A stretch of 64,000 nucleotides of DNA, from positions 1 to 64,000 of the forward strand of contig CADAJS010000002.1 in the NCBI GenBank assembly GCA_902788315.1, in the 5' to 3' direction. Numbering within the stretch: position 1 is the first letter of the stretch; each line of letters opens with the position of its first letter. The DNA comes from an uncultured Bacteroidales bacterium (GTDB lineage Bacteria; Bacteroidota; Bacteroidia; Bacteroidales; Bacteroidaceae). Both the position numbers and the translations under genes were made by a program. This document shows, one piece after another, positions 25,781-34,034 of the stretch. Under the pieces are notes generated by a model. The model was not told the origin of the DNA. It searched no databases and saw only the letters and a list, made by a program, of their open reading frames with translations.

Positions 25781-27078
25781 AGGGATTCTCCTCTGTAATA
25801 ACGTGATAGTCTGTCTTTCAGCATGCAGGTCAGCCGGCTGCGGAGCAGCTGGGCACGGCTCTGCCACAGCTGGGAGGCCGAGGCAGAGACATCGAGGGGC
25901 GAACACGCACCCAGCTCGTACTGGCGCGAGGCCAGGCTCAGGGCAAGGCTGTCGGCCTCCACGCGGGCCTCGGCCTGAAGGGTCTCCCGACGGCTACCCT
26001 CGCGCTCCATGTCGGCCTCGGCCAGGAGGCGACGCATCTCCTGCTCCTTCTGCGTCAGGCGTTCCTGGGCCATGAGCACGGCGTTGCGCTGCCGACGGAT
26101 CTGAGTGAGTGCATGCAGCCTCCCGAAGAGGGGGACGGAGAGCGAGGCATAGACGTACTCGCCGGCATTGTGGCGCAGCTGGGCCTGGAAGGGCGAGGCA
26201 CCGGCGGCATGCAGCGTCTTGTAATAGGTGGTGGAGATGCCAGCACCCACGCCCAGCGACGGGAACAGGCGGCTGCGGGCAGCACGATAGGCATGGCGGG
26301 CCGACTCTACGGCATAACGGGCCTGCATGAGCTCGGGGAGGCAGACATCGACGGACTGCGAGGCATCGGAGGGCACGGGCGGCAGGGCCTGGCCGAGCGG
26401 AGCGAGCCGAAGGGCGACGGAAGCGGTATCGAGGGCCATCTCCTGCCGCAGGCGCAGCATGGCCTGGGAGAGGAGGTTCTGCTGGCGAGTGAGCTCGAGG
26501 TCGTCGGCAGCCAGCTGGGCACGCATCTGTGCCATATCAGGCAGTCCCTTGGTGCCCACCTCGAACATCACCTCCGTCTGGCGGAGCATGAGGCGGCTCT
26601 GTGCCTGCTTCCGCTCGGTCATCTCCACAGTACCTTGATAATAGAGCACGTCGGCGTATGACTGCATGACGGCCAGCGCCACACGGTCGCGCTCGGCCTG
26701 GAGCCCACTGCGCCCCATAAGCACATCGGCACGCGCCATGCGCAGCTCGTGAAGGCGGCGCATCCCGTCGAATACAGGCAGCGAGGCGCTGAGCCCATAG
26801 CCGTTATAGAAGGTGGAGACGTCGGTGTAGGTGTTCGTCTCGGGGTCGATGGCACGACCGAAATTATACTGCCCACTCGTGCTGGCCTCGACCTGAGGCA
26901 GAAAGGCACCCACGGCCTGAAGGCGGAGAGCGTGGCGGTCGTCGAGCGCGAGTGCCTGCAGGCGTACCTCATGGTTGTGTTCCACGGCATACTGCATGCA
27001 GCGCTCCATCGTCCACACCTCCTGACCGCAGGCCGGGAGCACCCCAAACAACAAGGGTATGATTACTGTACGTTCCAT
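25768..27078 (-). CDS. TolC-family outer-membrane efflux protein (1)
   Basis: A 436-residue outer-membrane channel. It begins with a short signal peptide (MERTVIIPLLFGVLPACGQ) and then shows two OEP repeats of long helices (residues about 25-215 and 225-430) with the typical tract YNFGRAIDPETNTYTD near the first barrel strand region. The final residues end in RYYRGESLW. It is the first gene of the minus-strand operon TolC - fusion protein - permease - ATPase - permease and its promoter region is shared, divergently, with the response regulator. The start at 27078 is preferred to one 18 codons upstream, which would place charged residues before the signal peptide. Confidence 0.9.
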   Translation of the reverse strand: MERTVIIPLLFGVLPACGQEVWTMERCMQYAVEHNHEVRLQALALDDRHALRLQAVGAFLPQVEASTSGQYNFGRAIDPETNTYTDVSTFYNGYGLSASLPVFDGMRRLHELRMARADVLMGRSGLQAERDRVALAVMQSYADVLYYQGTVEMTERKQAQSRLMLRQTEVMFEVGTKGLPDMAQMRAQLAADDLELTRQQNLLSQAMLRLRQEMALDTASVALRLAPLGQALPPVPSDASQSVDVCLPELMQARYAVESARHAYRAARSRLFPSLGVGAGISTTYYKTLHAAGASPFQAQLRHNAGEYVYASLSVPLFGRLHALTQIRRQRNAVLMAQERLTQKEQEMRRLLAEADMEREGSRRETLQAEARVEADSLALSLASRQYELGACSPLDVSASASQLWQSRAQLLRSRLTCMLKDRLSRYYRGESLWTE

Positions 27079-27101
27079 TCGACGTTGAATTTTTCTCGAT
27101 G

Positions 27102-27132
27102 CAAAGGTACAACCGGCAGCACGTTCCACCAA
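27102..27132 (-). promoter_or_regulatory. Promoter of the TolC/MacB efflux operon
   Basis: Minus strand TTG (27130-27132), 20 bases, TACCTTTG (27102-27109), ending 23 bases before the tolC start codon. Confidence 0.7.
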
Positions 27133-27207
27133 GGATTTTACCCCGAAGAGAAGCAGAATGCCTAATATTTATACACTCCATTGTCCAAAGAATAGACAGA
27201 AAAGCCT

Positions 27208-27215
27208 TAACTTTG
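27208..27215 (+). promoter_or_regulatory. -7 element of the response-regulator gene
   Basis: TAACTTTG followed by GC, 34 bases before the start codon; TTG upstream is present but at a spacing of 24, which is longer than usual. Confidence 0.5.
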
Positions 27216-27249
27216 CACGCAGAAACGAGAAAAGACACACACACACGAC

Positions 27250-27777
27250 ATGCCGACAACCGACCACGCAACGATACTGGTGGTGGACGACAACCCCACC
27301 ATCCTGACGGCAGCCCGATTCTGCCTGGAAAACACCTTTGCGCGCATCCTCACCCTGCAGCGCCCCGACGAGATCCTGACCCTGATGCAACAGGAAGCGG
27401 TGGACCTGATCCTGCTGGACATGAACTTCTCGCTGGGCGTGAATACCGGGCGCGAGGGGCTGATGTGGCTGCAAGCCATACGCAAACGTCACCCAGACAT
27501 ACCCGTAGTGCTGCTCACAGCATACGCCGACGTGGAACTGGCCGTAAAGGGACTGAAGCAGGGCGCGGCCGACTTTGTGACAAAGCCCTGGGACAACGAC
27601 GAGCTGCGTCACAAGCTGAAGGACGCGCTGGAGAGAAACGCCGAGGTGGAAAGGCTGGACGAGATGGAGGCAGCCCACATCCGACGCGCCATCGACCGCT
27701 GCCACGGCAACATGTCGGAAGCCGCCAAGCTGCTGGGCGTCTCGCGCCAGACACTGTATAACAAGATGAAGAGGTGA
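27250..27777 (+). CDS. Response regulator, receiver plus Fis-type HTH
   Basis: A 175-residue DNA-binding response regulator. Receiver domain: acidic D13-D14, phospho-acceptor D57 (LILLDMNF), T90 and K112 (VTKPWDN) are all present. The receiver is followed almost directly by a Fis-type helix-turn-helix (about residues 139-175, ending in SRQTLYNKMKR). The central AAA+ sigma-54-interacting domain of NtrC-class regulators is missing, which gives the RegA/PrrA-like layout. It lies divergent from the efflux operon and upstream of a histidine kinase, so it probably controls that operon. The start ATG follows the promoter by 34 bases. Confidence 0.9.
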   Translation: MPTTDHATILVVDDNPTILTAARFCLENTFARILTLQRPDEILTLMQQEAVDLILLDMNFSLGVNTGREGLMWLQAIRKRHPDIPVVLLTAYADVELAVKGLKQGAADFVTKPWDNDELRHKLKDALERNAEVERLDEMEAAHIRRAIDRCHGNMSEAAKLLGVSRQTLYNKMKR

Positions 27778-27814
27778 AAAAAGCCTCGCCCTCACAAAAA
27801 AACAGAACTATGCA

Positions 27815-27990
27815 CTCGGCTATGCCGCTTTGCTTGTCGAAGTAATCGGCTTGCCGCTTGGCTCGTCGAAGTAATCGGCTTGCCGCTTCGCTTGTCGAAG
27901 AACTATGAACTATGAATTATGAATTATGAATTATGAATTATGAATTATGAACTATGAATTATGAATTATGAACTATGAACTATGAACTCC
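27815..27990 (+). repeat. Hairpin repeat array plus heptad tract
   Basis: Three hairpin units (cores 27827-27841, 27857-27871, 27886-27900) joined by TAATCGGCT linkers, followed by about a dozen TATGAAT/TATGAAC heptads (27901-27990). The last heptads contain the start codon of the kinase gene. It fills the gap between response regulator and kinase. Confidence 0.85.
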
Positions 27991-28841
27991 TTACCGCTCT
28001 GGCCTGCCTACTGCTGCTGATAATACTCTTCCGCCGCCACCAGAGGCGGATGACGCGACGGGCGTGGCTGATGCTGGAGGCCATCAAGAACCGCGACTTC
28101 TCCTTCCGCCTGCCCACACGCGGACTGCTCCCAGGCGAACGAGCCATGCAGGAAGCACTGAACGACCTGGGCGGACAGCTGGCACGCCTGCTACGCGAGA
28201 ACGAAGTGGAGAACTGGCGAAAGATGGCACGCGTGATGACCCATGAGATAATGAACAACATCGCCCCCATTGCCAGCATCAGCCAGTCGCTGACAGAACG
28301 CCCCGACATTCAGGGCACTCCGCTCGAACCCGCCGTACAGACCATCTATGACACCAGCCAACACCTGACAGCGCTGGTGGAGGACTTCCGGATGCTGACG
28401 ATGCGACGCGAGCAGCATCCCACATCGGTGGGCCTGGCACGAATGGCAGACGCCGTGAGCGCGCTGTTCCCCACCCTACAATGGTACATCAGCCTGCCCG
28501 AAGACCTCACCGTCAAGACCGACGAGGGGATGCTGCGCCAAACACTGACCAACATGGCCAAGAACGCAAAGGAGGCGGGCGCAAAGACGATAGGCATAAG
28601 ATGGCAAGGGGGCGCACTAATGATGAGCAACGACGGGAGCCCAATCCCAGCCGAACTGGAACAAGAAATCTTCACACCATTCTTCACCACCAAACGCGGT
28701 GGGTCGGGCATCGGACTGGCCCTCTCGCGCCAGCTGATGGTAATGCAGGGCGGCGACCTCTCGCTGGAAACCCCGCCCGAGCGAGGATTCACCGTGACAT
28801 TCCGCATCGACATGGGGACACAAGACGCCCTCCATCCCTAA
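27975..28841 (+). CDS. Sensor histidine kinase
   Basis: A 288-residue kinase. Residues 4-20 are a single membrane segment, then a short linker, then HisKA-type H-box (VMTHEIMNN, H90 the likely phosphorylated residue) and the ATPase: N-box NMAKNAKEA, G1 SNDGSPIP, F-box FTPFFTTKRGG, G2 GSGIGLAL. There is no periplasmic sensor loop, and related kinases are usually 100 or more residues longer at the N terminus, so the input domain is either lost or absent. The start codon is in the final heptads of the preceding repeat; upstream in-frame codons run into stops, so no earlier start is available. It is the likely partner of the adjacent response regulator. Confidence 0.88.
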   Translation: MNYELLTALACLLLLIILFRRHQRRMTRRAWLMLEAIKNRDFSFRLPTRGLLPGERAMQEALNDLGGQLARLLRENEVENWRKMARVMTHEIMNNIAPIASISQSLTERPDIQGTPLEPAVQTIYDTSQHLTALVEDFRMLTMRREQHPTSVGLARMADAVSALFPTLQWYISLPEDLTVKTDEGMLRQTLTNMAKNAKEAGAKTIGIRWQGGALMMSNDGSPIPAELEQEIFTPFFTTKRGGSGIGLALSRQLMVMQGGDLSLETPPERGFTVTFRIDMGTQDALHP

Positions 28842-28884
28842 GCCACACGCACCCCTCACAGCCCCCTGCCATATCAAAGCACCA

Positions 28885-29000
28885 AGCTATGACGCTTCGC
28901 TCGTCGAAGTAATCGGTTTACCGCTTGGCTCGTCCAAGTAATCGGCTATGCCGCTTGGCTCGTCCAAGAACTATGAACTATGAACTATGAACTATGAACT
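28885..29000 (+). repeat. Hairpin repeat array after the kinase gene
   Basis: Three hairpin units (cores 28895-28909, 28924-28938, 28954-28968) and a tail of four GAACTAT heptads, ending 8 bases before the guaA stop codon. Two of the three cores are the CTTGG/CCAAG version. Confidence 0.85.
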
Positions 29001-29007
29001 AAAAAAA

Positions 29008-30642
29008 CTATTCCCACTCAATCGTTGAAGGCGGCTTGGAGGAGATGTCGTAGCAGACGCGGTTCACACCCTTTACCTTATTAATAATGTCGTTGGAGAC
29101 GCGAGCCATGAAGTCGTAGGGAAGGCGAGCCCAGTCGGCCGTCATGGCATCGGTGGAGGTGACGGCACGCAGAGCCACGGGATTCTCGTAGGTGCGTTCG
29201 TCGCCCATCACGCCTACGCTGCGCACATCGCTCAGCAAGGTGGCGCCGGCCTGCCATATCTGGTTGTAGAGGGAAACCTCGATCTCGCCGTCCCGCATGT
29301 CGGCCGGCACTCCGGCTGCCAGCACCCGACGGGCTTCCTCTCCCGAGAGACGCACCTTATACTGGCGCAGGGAGCGGATGAAGATATCGTCGGCCTCCTG
29401 CAGGACACGCACCTTCTCGCGGGTAATGGCACCCAGAATGCGCACGGCGAGGCCGGGACCGGGGAAGGGGTGGCGCGTGATGAGATGCTCGGGCATCCCG
29501 AGGCTGCGTCCCACGCGGCGCACTTCGTCCTTGAACAGCCACTTGAGCGGCTCGCAGAGCTGCAGGTTCATCTCGCGTGGCAGACCGCCCACGTTGTGGT
29601 GGCTCTTGATGACCTTGCCAGTGATATTGAGACTCTCGATGCGGTCGGGATAGATGGTGCCCTGAGCCAGCCAGCGGCACTTGCCCGCGGAGGATGAACT
29701 TTCGACTATCTTACGGGCCTCGGCATTAAAGACTTCGATGAAGTCGCGGCCGATGATCTTGCGTTTCTGCTCCGGCTCGGTCACCCCGTCGAGGTCGGCC
29801 AGGAACTTGTCGCTGGCATCGACGCCGATAACGTTCAGTCCCAGGCACTCGTAGTCGCGCATGACATCCTGGAACTCGTTCTTGCGCAGCATGCCGTGGT
29901 CCACGAAGATGCAGGTGAGCTGGCGGCCGACGGCGCGATGGAGCAGCACGGCGGCCACGGAGCTGTCCACGCCGCCGGAGAGACCAAGGATGACGCGGTC
30001 GGAGCCTATCTGGCGGCGCAACTCCTCGACGGTCTGCTCCACAAAATTGGCCGGACTCCAGTCCTGTCGCCCACCGCAGATATCCACGACGAAGTTGCGA
30101 AGCAGCAGGGTGCCCTGCACGCTGTGGAACACTTCGGGATGGAACTGCACGCCCCAGATGGGCTCAGCGTCGGCCGCGTAGGCAGCATAGCGTACATGGT
30201 CGGTGCTGGCAATGGGGTGGAATCCATCGGGCAGGGCCGTGATGGTGTCTCCGTGGCTCATCCACACCTGGCTGTCCGGCTCGAAGCCGCGGAAGAGGAG
30301 GTCGCCCAGGTCGATAGACGAGAGATGGGCGCGACCATACTCGCGGCTTCCGGCAGGCTCCACCCGGCCGCCCAGCGTGTGGCTGATATACTGGGCGCCA
30401 TAACAGATGCCCAGCACGGGGATGCGCCCCCGGAACTGACCGAGATCGACACGGAAAGCCTCGGGGTCATAGACGCTGTAGGGGCTGCCGGAGAGGATGA
30501 CACCGATGACGTCGGGGTCGTCCACGGGAAACTTGTTATATGGAAGAATCTCACAAAAGGTGTCGAGTTCGCGTAGTCGCCGCGCAATGAGTTGCGTGGT
30601 CTGCGACCCGAAGTCGAGGATGATGATTTTCTGCTGCTGCAT
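29008..30642 (-). CDS. guaA: GMP synthase (glutamine-hydrolysing)
   Basis: A 544-residue enzyme that converts XMP, ATP and glutamine to GMP, the last step of guanine nucleotide synthesis. Glutaminase triad: C80 (GICYG), H168 and E170 (QFHPE). ATP pyrophosphatase P-loop SGGVDSS at 222-228. The C terminus ([12 protein letters not shown]) is the usual GuaA dimerisation end. It is about 20-35 residues longer than most GuaA; extra sequence lies near residues 415-440 ([17 protein letters not shown] region), between FIRSLR and QIWQAG, where other GuaA proteins are shorter. A well-formed promoter is upstream. Confidence 0.96.
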   Translation of the reverse strand: MQQQKIIILDFGSQTTQLIARRLRELDTFCEILPYNKFPVDDPDVIGVILSGSPYSVYDPEAFRVDLGQFRGRIPVLGICYGAQYISHTLGGRVEPAGSREYGRAHLSSIDLGDLLFRGFEPDSQVWMSHGDTITALPDGFHPIASTDHVRYAAYAADAEPIWGVQFHPEVFHSVQGTLLLRNFVVDICGGRQDWSPANFVEQTVEELRRQIGSDRVILGLSGGVDSSVAAVLLHRAVGRQLTCIFVDHGMLRKNEFQDVMRDYECLGLNVIGVDASDKFLADLDGVTEPEQKRKIIGRDFIEVFNAEARKIVESSSSAGKCRWLAQGTIYPDRIESLNITGKVIKSHHNVGGLPREMNLQLCEPLKWLFKDEVRRVGRSLGMPEHLITRHPFPGPGLAVRILGAITREKVRVLQEADDIFIRSLRQYKVRLSGEEARRVLAAGVPADMRDGEIEVSLYNQIWQAGATLLSDVRSVGVMGDERTYENPVALRAVTSTDAMTADWARLPYDFMARVSNDIINKVKGVNRVCYDISSKPPSTIEWE

Positions 30643-30682
30643 GATGACTATCCGTTTATGTTTCTGTACTTCTTTCGGCCCA

Positions 30683-30713
30683 CAAAGTTACGAATAAGCA
30701 AGCAGAGTGCAAA
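30683..30713 (-). promoter_or_regulatory. guaA promoter (conserved-spacer type)
   Basis: Minus strand TTTG, 19-base spacer CACTCTGCTTGCTTATTCG, TAACTTTG. The spacer is identical at 17 of 19 positions to that of the ThiD-like kinase promoter at 49201-49231. Confidence 0.75.
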
Positions 30714-30770
30714 AGGAAAGACGAAGTTTTTCATTTTGAAAGTTCGAGCGGAAGGATTCATGCTTGCTCG

Positions 30771-30814
30771 CTTGGCTTGTCCAAGTAATCGGCTTGCCGC
30801 TTCGCTTGTCGAAG
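30771..30814 (+). repeat. Two hairpin-repeat units upstream of the SMR gene
   Basis: Cores CTTGG-CTTGT-CCAAG (30771-30785) and CTTCG-CTTGT-CGAAG (30800-30814) with the TAATCGGCTTGC linker between them. The rest of the 30643-30963 gap holds the guaA and SMR promoters. Confidence 0.8.
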
Positions 30815-30879
30815 AACCAAGAGCGAAGGTCAAAAGTAGGAAGAAAAGAGCAGGGGGAGCAAGAAAAGCAGGCGTTTTC

Positions 30880-30910
30880 TTTGCCATGTCGCTCATTTGC
30901 ATTACTTTTG
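30880..30910 (+). promoter_or_regulatory. Promoter of the SMR transporter
   Basis: TTTG at 30880-30883, 19 bases, TACTTTTG at 30903-30910. An imperfect inverted repeat GCAAGAAAA/TTTTCTTTGC (30860-30884) overlaps the -33 box, as at tamB. Confidence 0.65.
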
Positions 30911-30963
30911 CAACGCCCAAGCAGGAGTCGCCGGCCATTGCTGCAGCCCTCAAAAAGGGCGCG

Positions 30964-31296
30964 ATGGATATTATGCATTGGATTATCTTGATTGTGGCAG
31001 GGCTGTGCGAAGTGGGCTTCACCTACTGTCTGGGGCGTGCCCGCACGGCAACGGGGGTTGAATGGTGGAGCTGGATGGCTGGCTTCATAGTGTTTACGGT
31101 GTTGAGCATGGGCATGCTGGCCAAGGCCACGCACCACATCCCGCTGGGCACGGCCTATCCCGTGTGGACGGGAATCGGCGCCGCGGGCACGGTGCTGGTG
31201 GGCATCCTGGTGTTCCACGAACCGGCCACCTTCTGGCGGCTTTTCTTCATCACAACGCTCGTCGCCTCCATCATCGGGCTGAAAGCCATCTCATAA
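30964..31296 (+). CDS. Small multidrug resistance family transporter (SugE/Gdx-like)
   Basis: A 110-residue protein with four transmembrane helices. The first helix contains the conserved glutamate of SMR transporters in AGLCEVGF. The start WIILIVAGLCEV resembles SugE/Gdx (guanidinium exporters) more than EmrE; the following L-K of SUGE is C-L-G here, so substrate is uncertain. Efflux of small cations by proton exchange is the family reaction. The start may be 30964 or the second ATG at 30973. No guanidine riboswitch was seen in the leader. A truncated glutathione peroxidase follows directly. Confidence 0.85.
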   Translation: MDIMHWIILIVAGLCEVGFTYCLGRARTATGVEWWSWMAGFIVFTVLSMGMLAKATHHIPLGTAYPVWTGIGAAGTVLVGILVFHEPATFWRLFFITTLVASIIGLKAIS

Positions 31297-31315
31297 TAAC
31301 GTACATGCAGAGTAA

Positions 31316-31663
31316 TATGAGGCACCTGGCACGCAGGAGGAGATACACACCTTCTGCACCACGAACTATCACACCACCTTCACTCAGTTCCAGAAGCTGG
31401 AGGTGAACGGCGAAGGCGAGTCGCCTCTCTTCGCCTACCTCAAGGAGAAGCAGGGCTTCCAGGGCTTCGATTCCGAGCACCCCATCGATAAGCTGCTGGA
31501 CGACATGCTGAAGAAGCAAGACCCCGACTATGCACAGTCGGCAGACATCAAGTGGAACTTCACCAAATTCCTCGTTTCACGTAAGGGACAGGTAGTTGCA
31601 CGCTTTGAACCCACCGCACCTATCACCGAGGTGGAGCAGGCAGTGAAGCGGGAGCTGGAGTGA
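31316..31663 (+). pseudogene. Glutathione peroxidase, N-terminal half missing
   Basis: From 31316 an open frame without any usable start encodes A-P-G-T-Q-E-E-I-H-T-F-C and continues to SDIKWNFTKFLVSRKG near the end, a close match to the C-terminal two thirds of a glutathione peroxidase. An in-frame TAA stands just before it. The catalytic cysteine block and roughly the first 70 residues are absent; a GTG at 31403 could start only the last 86 residues. The SMR gene ends 20 bases upstream, so the 5' part was probably deleted or replaced when the present arrangement arose. The remaining frame has no internal stop, so decay is recent or the fragment is still under selection. Confidence 0.85.
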
Positions 31664-31688
31664 GAATCCGTCTCCCCGCGCCCACGGG

Positions 31689-32579
31689 TCACCTCTGCCT
31701 ATAGCCCGAAGGCGTCATGCCAGTCAAGCGCTGGAAGAACTTCGAGAAAAATGCCGCATTGGGAAAGGAGAGCTCGAAGGCGATCTCGGCTACGGTCTTC
31801 TCCGTATGAGCAAGGAGCACCTTGGCCTGTGTGGCCAGTGCCTCGTCAATCCACGCCTTGGCCGAGCGATTGCTCACCTGCTTGACGAGCGAACTCATAT
31901 ATCGCGGCGAGAGACAGAGGGCCGAGGCATAGAAGCCAATGTTGTGCTCGCGCGAGGCATGCCTGTTCACCAGCGAGAGGAAGTCGGCAAAGAGCCGCTG
32001 CTCGCGCGAGGAAGCCTGCCCGCCCTCCTGCTCACGCTTCTTGCAAAGCGAGTCCACATACCACAAGATGGCTGCCAGAAGGTGATGACAGACGGCCTCG
32101 CTCTCCCCCGCCCTGCACATAGTGTATAGCAGGCGATGCATCGCATCAAAGCGCTCCATCTCGGAGCCTGTCAAAGGAAAGTGGAACGAGCGCAGGTGGC
32201 CGTCGAACGTGGGCGGGATATGTCCCTGAAGAGCCTGTGAGAAGAGCTCATTGCTCATCGACAGCCCGTAGCCCTGCAGGTCGGGGGAATACTCGCGGAA
32301 CTGCACCACACTGTCAGCACCCAGAAACACCAGTTCGCCCTCCGAAAAACATTCATTCACGAGATTCACCACGGGCCTGAGCCAGCCCCGCCGGAGCAAC
32401 ATAATGCGACGCTCATGCAGCTGCACCGGTTCATGGGAGAACTGCGATTGCACGACTGAGCTGTCTAAACACCGCGCCACAGCCAGGCGGGACGTCACAT
32501 AGTTCCCGACGGGCAGCTCGGCATGGCTATCCACAATATGCTGCAGCTGCCCCAGCGTAAAGCTTCTTATCTTTTTCAT
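31689..32579 (-). CDS. AraC-family transcriptional regulator
   Basis: A 296-residue regulator. The N-terminal part (about 1-190) is a cupin-like sensing domain; the C-terminal 100 residues are two helix-turn-helices of the AraC type, ending with AFFSKFFQRLTGMTPSGYRQR, the standard family end. The start MKKIRSFTLGQLQ at 32579 is preferred to one 37 codons upstream, because that extension would cross the divergent promoter region. A minus-strand -7 box (TATCTTTG) lies 25 bases upstream. It is transcribed away from the TolC-Ybh exporter, which is the likely target. Confidence 0.88.
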   Translation of the reverse strand: MKKIRSFTLGQLQHIVDSHAELPVGNYVTSRLAVARCLDSSVVQSQFSHEPVQLHERRIMLLRRGWLRPVVNLVNECFSEGELVFLGADSVVQFREYSPDLQGYGLSMSNELFSQALQGHIPPTFDGHLRSFHFPLTGSEMERFDAMHRLLYTMCRAGESEAVCHHLLAAILWYVDSLCKKREQEGGQASSREQRLFADFLSLVNRHASREHNIGFYASALCLSPRYMSSLVKQVSNRSAKAWIDEALATQAKVLLAHTEKTVAEIAFELSFPNAAFFSKFFQRLTGMTPSGYRQR

Positions 32580-32604
32580 AGAAGGTGCATGTCTTATTCG
32601 GACA

Positions 32605-32612
32605 CAAAGATA
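32605..32612 (-). promoter_or_regulatory. -7 element of the AraC gene
   Basis: TATCTTTG on the minus strand, a full TAnnTTTG match; no -33 box recognised. The plus-strand exporter has only a weak GAACTTTG (32710-32717). Confidence 0.5.
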
Positions 32613-32743
32613 AGCATTCGCCACCGAATATTCGTTTACTTTTACGCATTTCGTACAAAAAGAACATTCTTTCCGTACTTTGGATAGCACGCCACTCGCA
32701 TTTCACACCGAACTTTGCAGCAGAAAACCTAAATCGAAGCATT

Positions 32744-34030
32744 ATGAAACGAACCGTATTGCTATGCCTCGCCACCCTCTCGGCACTGAGCCTCCGGAGC
32801 CAAAGCCTGGCCGAATGCCTGCAGGCCGCCGAGCAGAACTACCCGCTCATCCGCCAGTACGACCTGATAAGCCGCACCACGGAACTCAGCGTGTCAAACC
32901 TGAAGAAGACGTGGCTGCCACAGCTCTCGGCCACGGCGCAAGCCACGCTGCAGAGCGATGTGACAGCCTGGCCCGACGAGATGGAAGCCATGCTGCGCCA
33001 GACGGGGCTCGACATCAAAGGACTAAGCCGGGCACAGTATCGTGCAGGCATCGACCTGAGCCAGACACTCTACGACGGCGGCACGGCACGTCAGCAGATG
33101 GAGGTGGCACGGCTGCAAGGGGCCAGCGAGGAGGCACAGACCGGCGTCGGACTCTACGCCCTGCGCTCACGCGTAAATGAGATGTACTTCGCCCTGCTCC
33201 TCCTGGACGAACGGATACGCCTGAACCGCGACCTGCAGACACTGCTCGAAGGCAATGAGAAGAAACTGAACGACATGTTCCGACACGGCACAGCTGCCGA
33301 GAGCGACTGGCTCTCCGTGCGCGCCGAACGCCTGAACACCGTCCAGGAGCTGTCTTCGCTGGAGTCGCAGCGTGCCACGCTGAGCCGCATGCTCTCGCTC
33401 TTCTGCGGCCTCGAAGTGGCCAGGCCGGTGAAACCCGAAACGGCAGCAGACGCCCTCGTCCCCAATGATGGAGACGGCAGCCTGCGACCCGAGGTGCAGT
33501 TCCTCGACCGTCAGCTGCAACTGACCGACGCCCGCGAGCGGCTGCTCGACAAGGCGCTGCGCCCACGGCTGACCCTCTTTGCCCAAGGCTTTTACGGCTA
33601 TCCGGGCTACAATCTCTTCGAGGACATGACCCACCGAAATGGCTCGTGGAACGGAATCGTTGGTGCCCGACTATCATGGAATATCGGTGCACTCTATACG
33701 TACCGGAATGACAAGGCACGCCTCGAGGCAGAGCGGAACAGCTCCCGCATGCAGCGTGACGTATTCCTGTTCAACAACCGCCTTGAAAGCACCCAGCACA
33801 GCGAGGAGACAGCACGCTTCAGGCGCATGATGGCCGAGGACGACGAAATCGTCTCACTGCGCAGGGCGGTGCGCTTGGCAGCCGAGTCAAAACTGGCTCA
33901 CGGCATTATCGACGTGAACGACCTGCTACGCGAAATCAATGCTGAAAACAGCGCCATGGTTCGTCGCGCAATACACGAGATAGAAATGCTGCGCGAACTA
34001 CATTCACTCCGAATCACACTTAACCGATAA
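32744..34030 (+). CDS. TolC-family outer-membrane efflux protein (2)
   Basis: A 428-residue outer-membrane channel with a signal peptide (MKRTVLLCLATLSALSLRSQ) and two OEP helical repeats. Unlike the TolC at 25.8-27.1 kb it carries the YDGG and R-V-N-E-M-YFALLLLDERI tracts common in Bacteroidota channels linked to HlyD/ABC-2 systems. It is the first gene of a five-gene exporter operon: TolC, fusion protein, double ATPase, two ABC-2 permeases. Spacing to the fusion gene is 4 bases. Start chosen at the signal peptide. Confidence 0.9.
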   Translation: MKRTVLLCLATLSALSLRSQSLAECLQAAEQNYPLIRQYDLISRTTELSVSNLKKTWLPQLSATAQATLQSDVTAWPDEMEAMLRQTGLDIKGLSRAQYRAGIDLSQTLYDGGTARQQMEVARLQGASEEAQTGVGLYALRSRVNEMYFALLLLDERIRLNRDLQTLLEGNEKKLNDMFRHGTAAESDWLSVRAERLNTVQELSSLESQRATLSRMLSLFCGLEVARPVKPETAADALVPNDGDGSLRPEVQFLDRQLQLTDARERLLDKALRPRLTLFAQGFYGYPGYNLFEDMTHRNGSWNGIVGARLSWNIGALYTYRNDKARLEAERNSSRMQRDVFLFNNRLESTQHSEETARFRRMMAEDDEIVSLRRAVRLAAESKLAHGIIDVNDLLREINAENSAMVRRAIHEIEMLRELHSLRITLNR

Positions 34031-34034
34031 AAAG

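Noticed and set aside
24335..25798. 487-residue plus-strand open frame opposite the fusion protein gene
   Set aside because: Antisense to a gene with clear coiled-coil and lipoyl domains.
30860..30963. Guanidine riboswitch before the SMR gene
   Set aside because: No ykkC-type conserved motif was recognised; the leader is short and mostly promoter.
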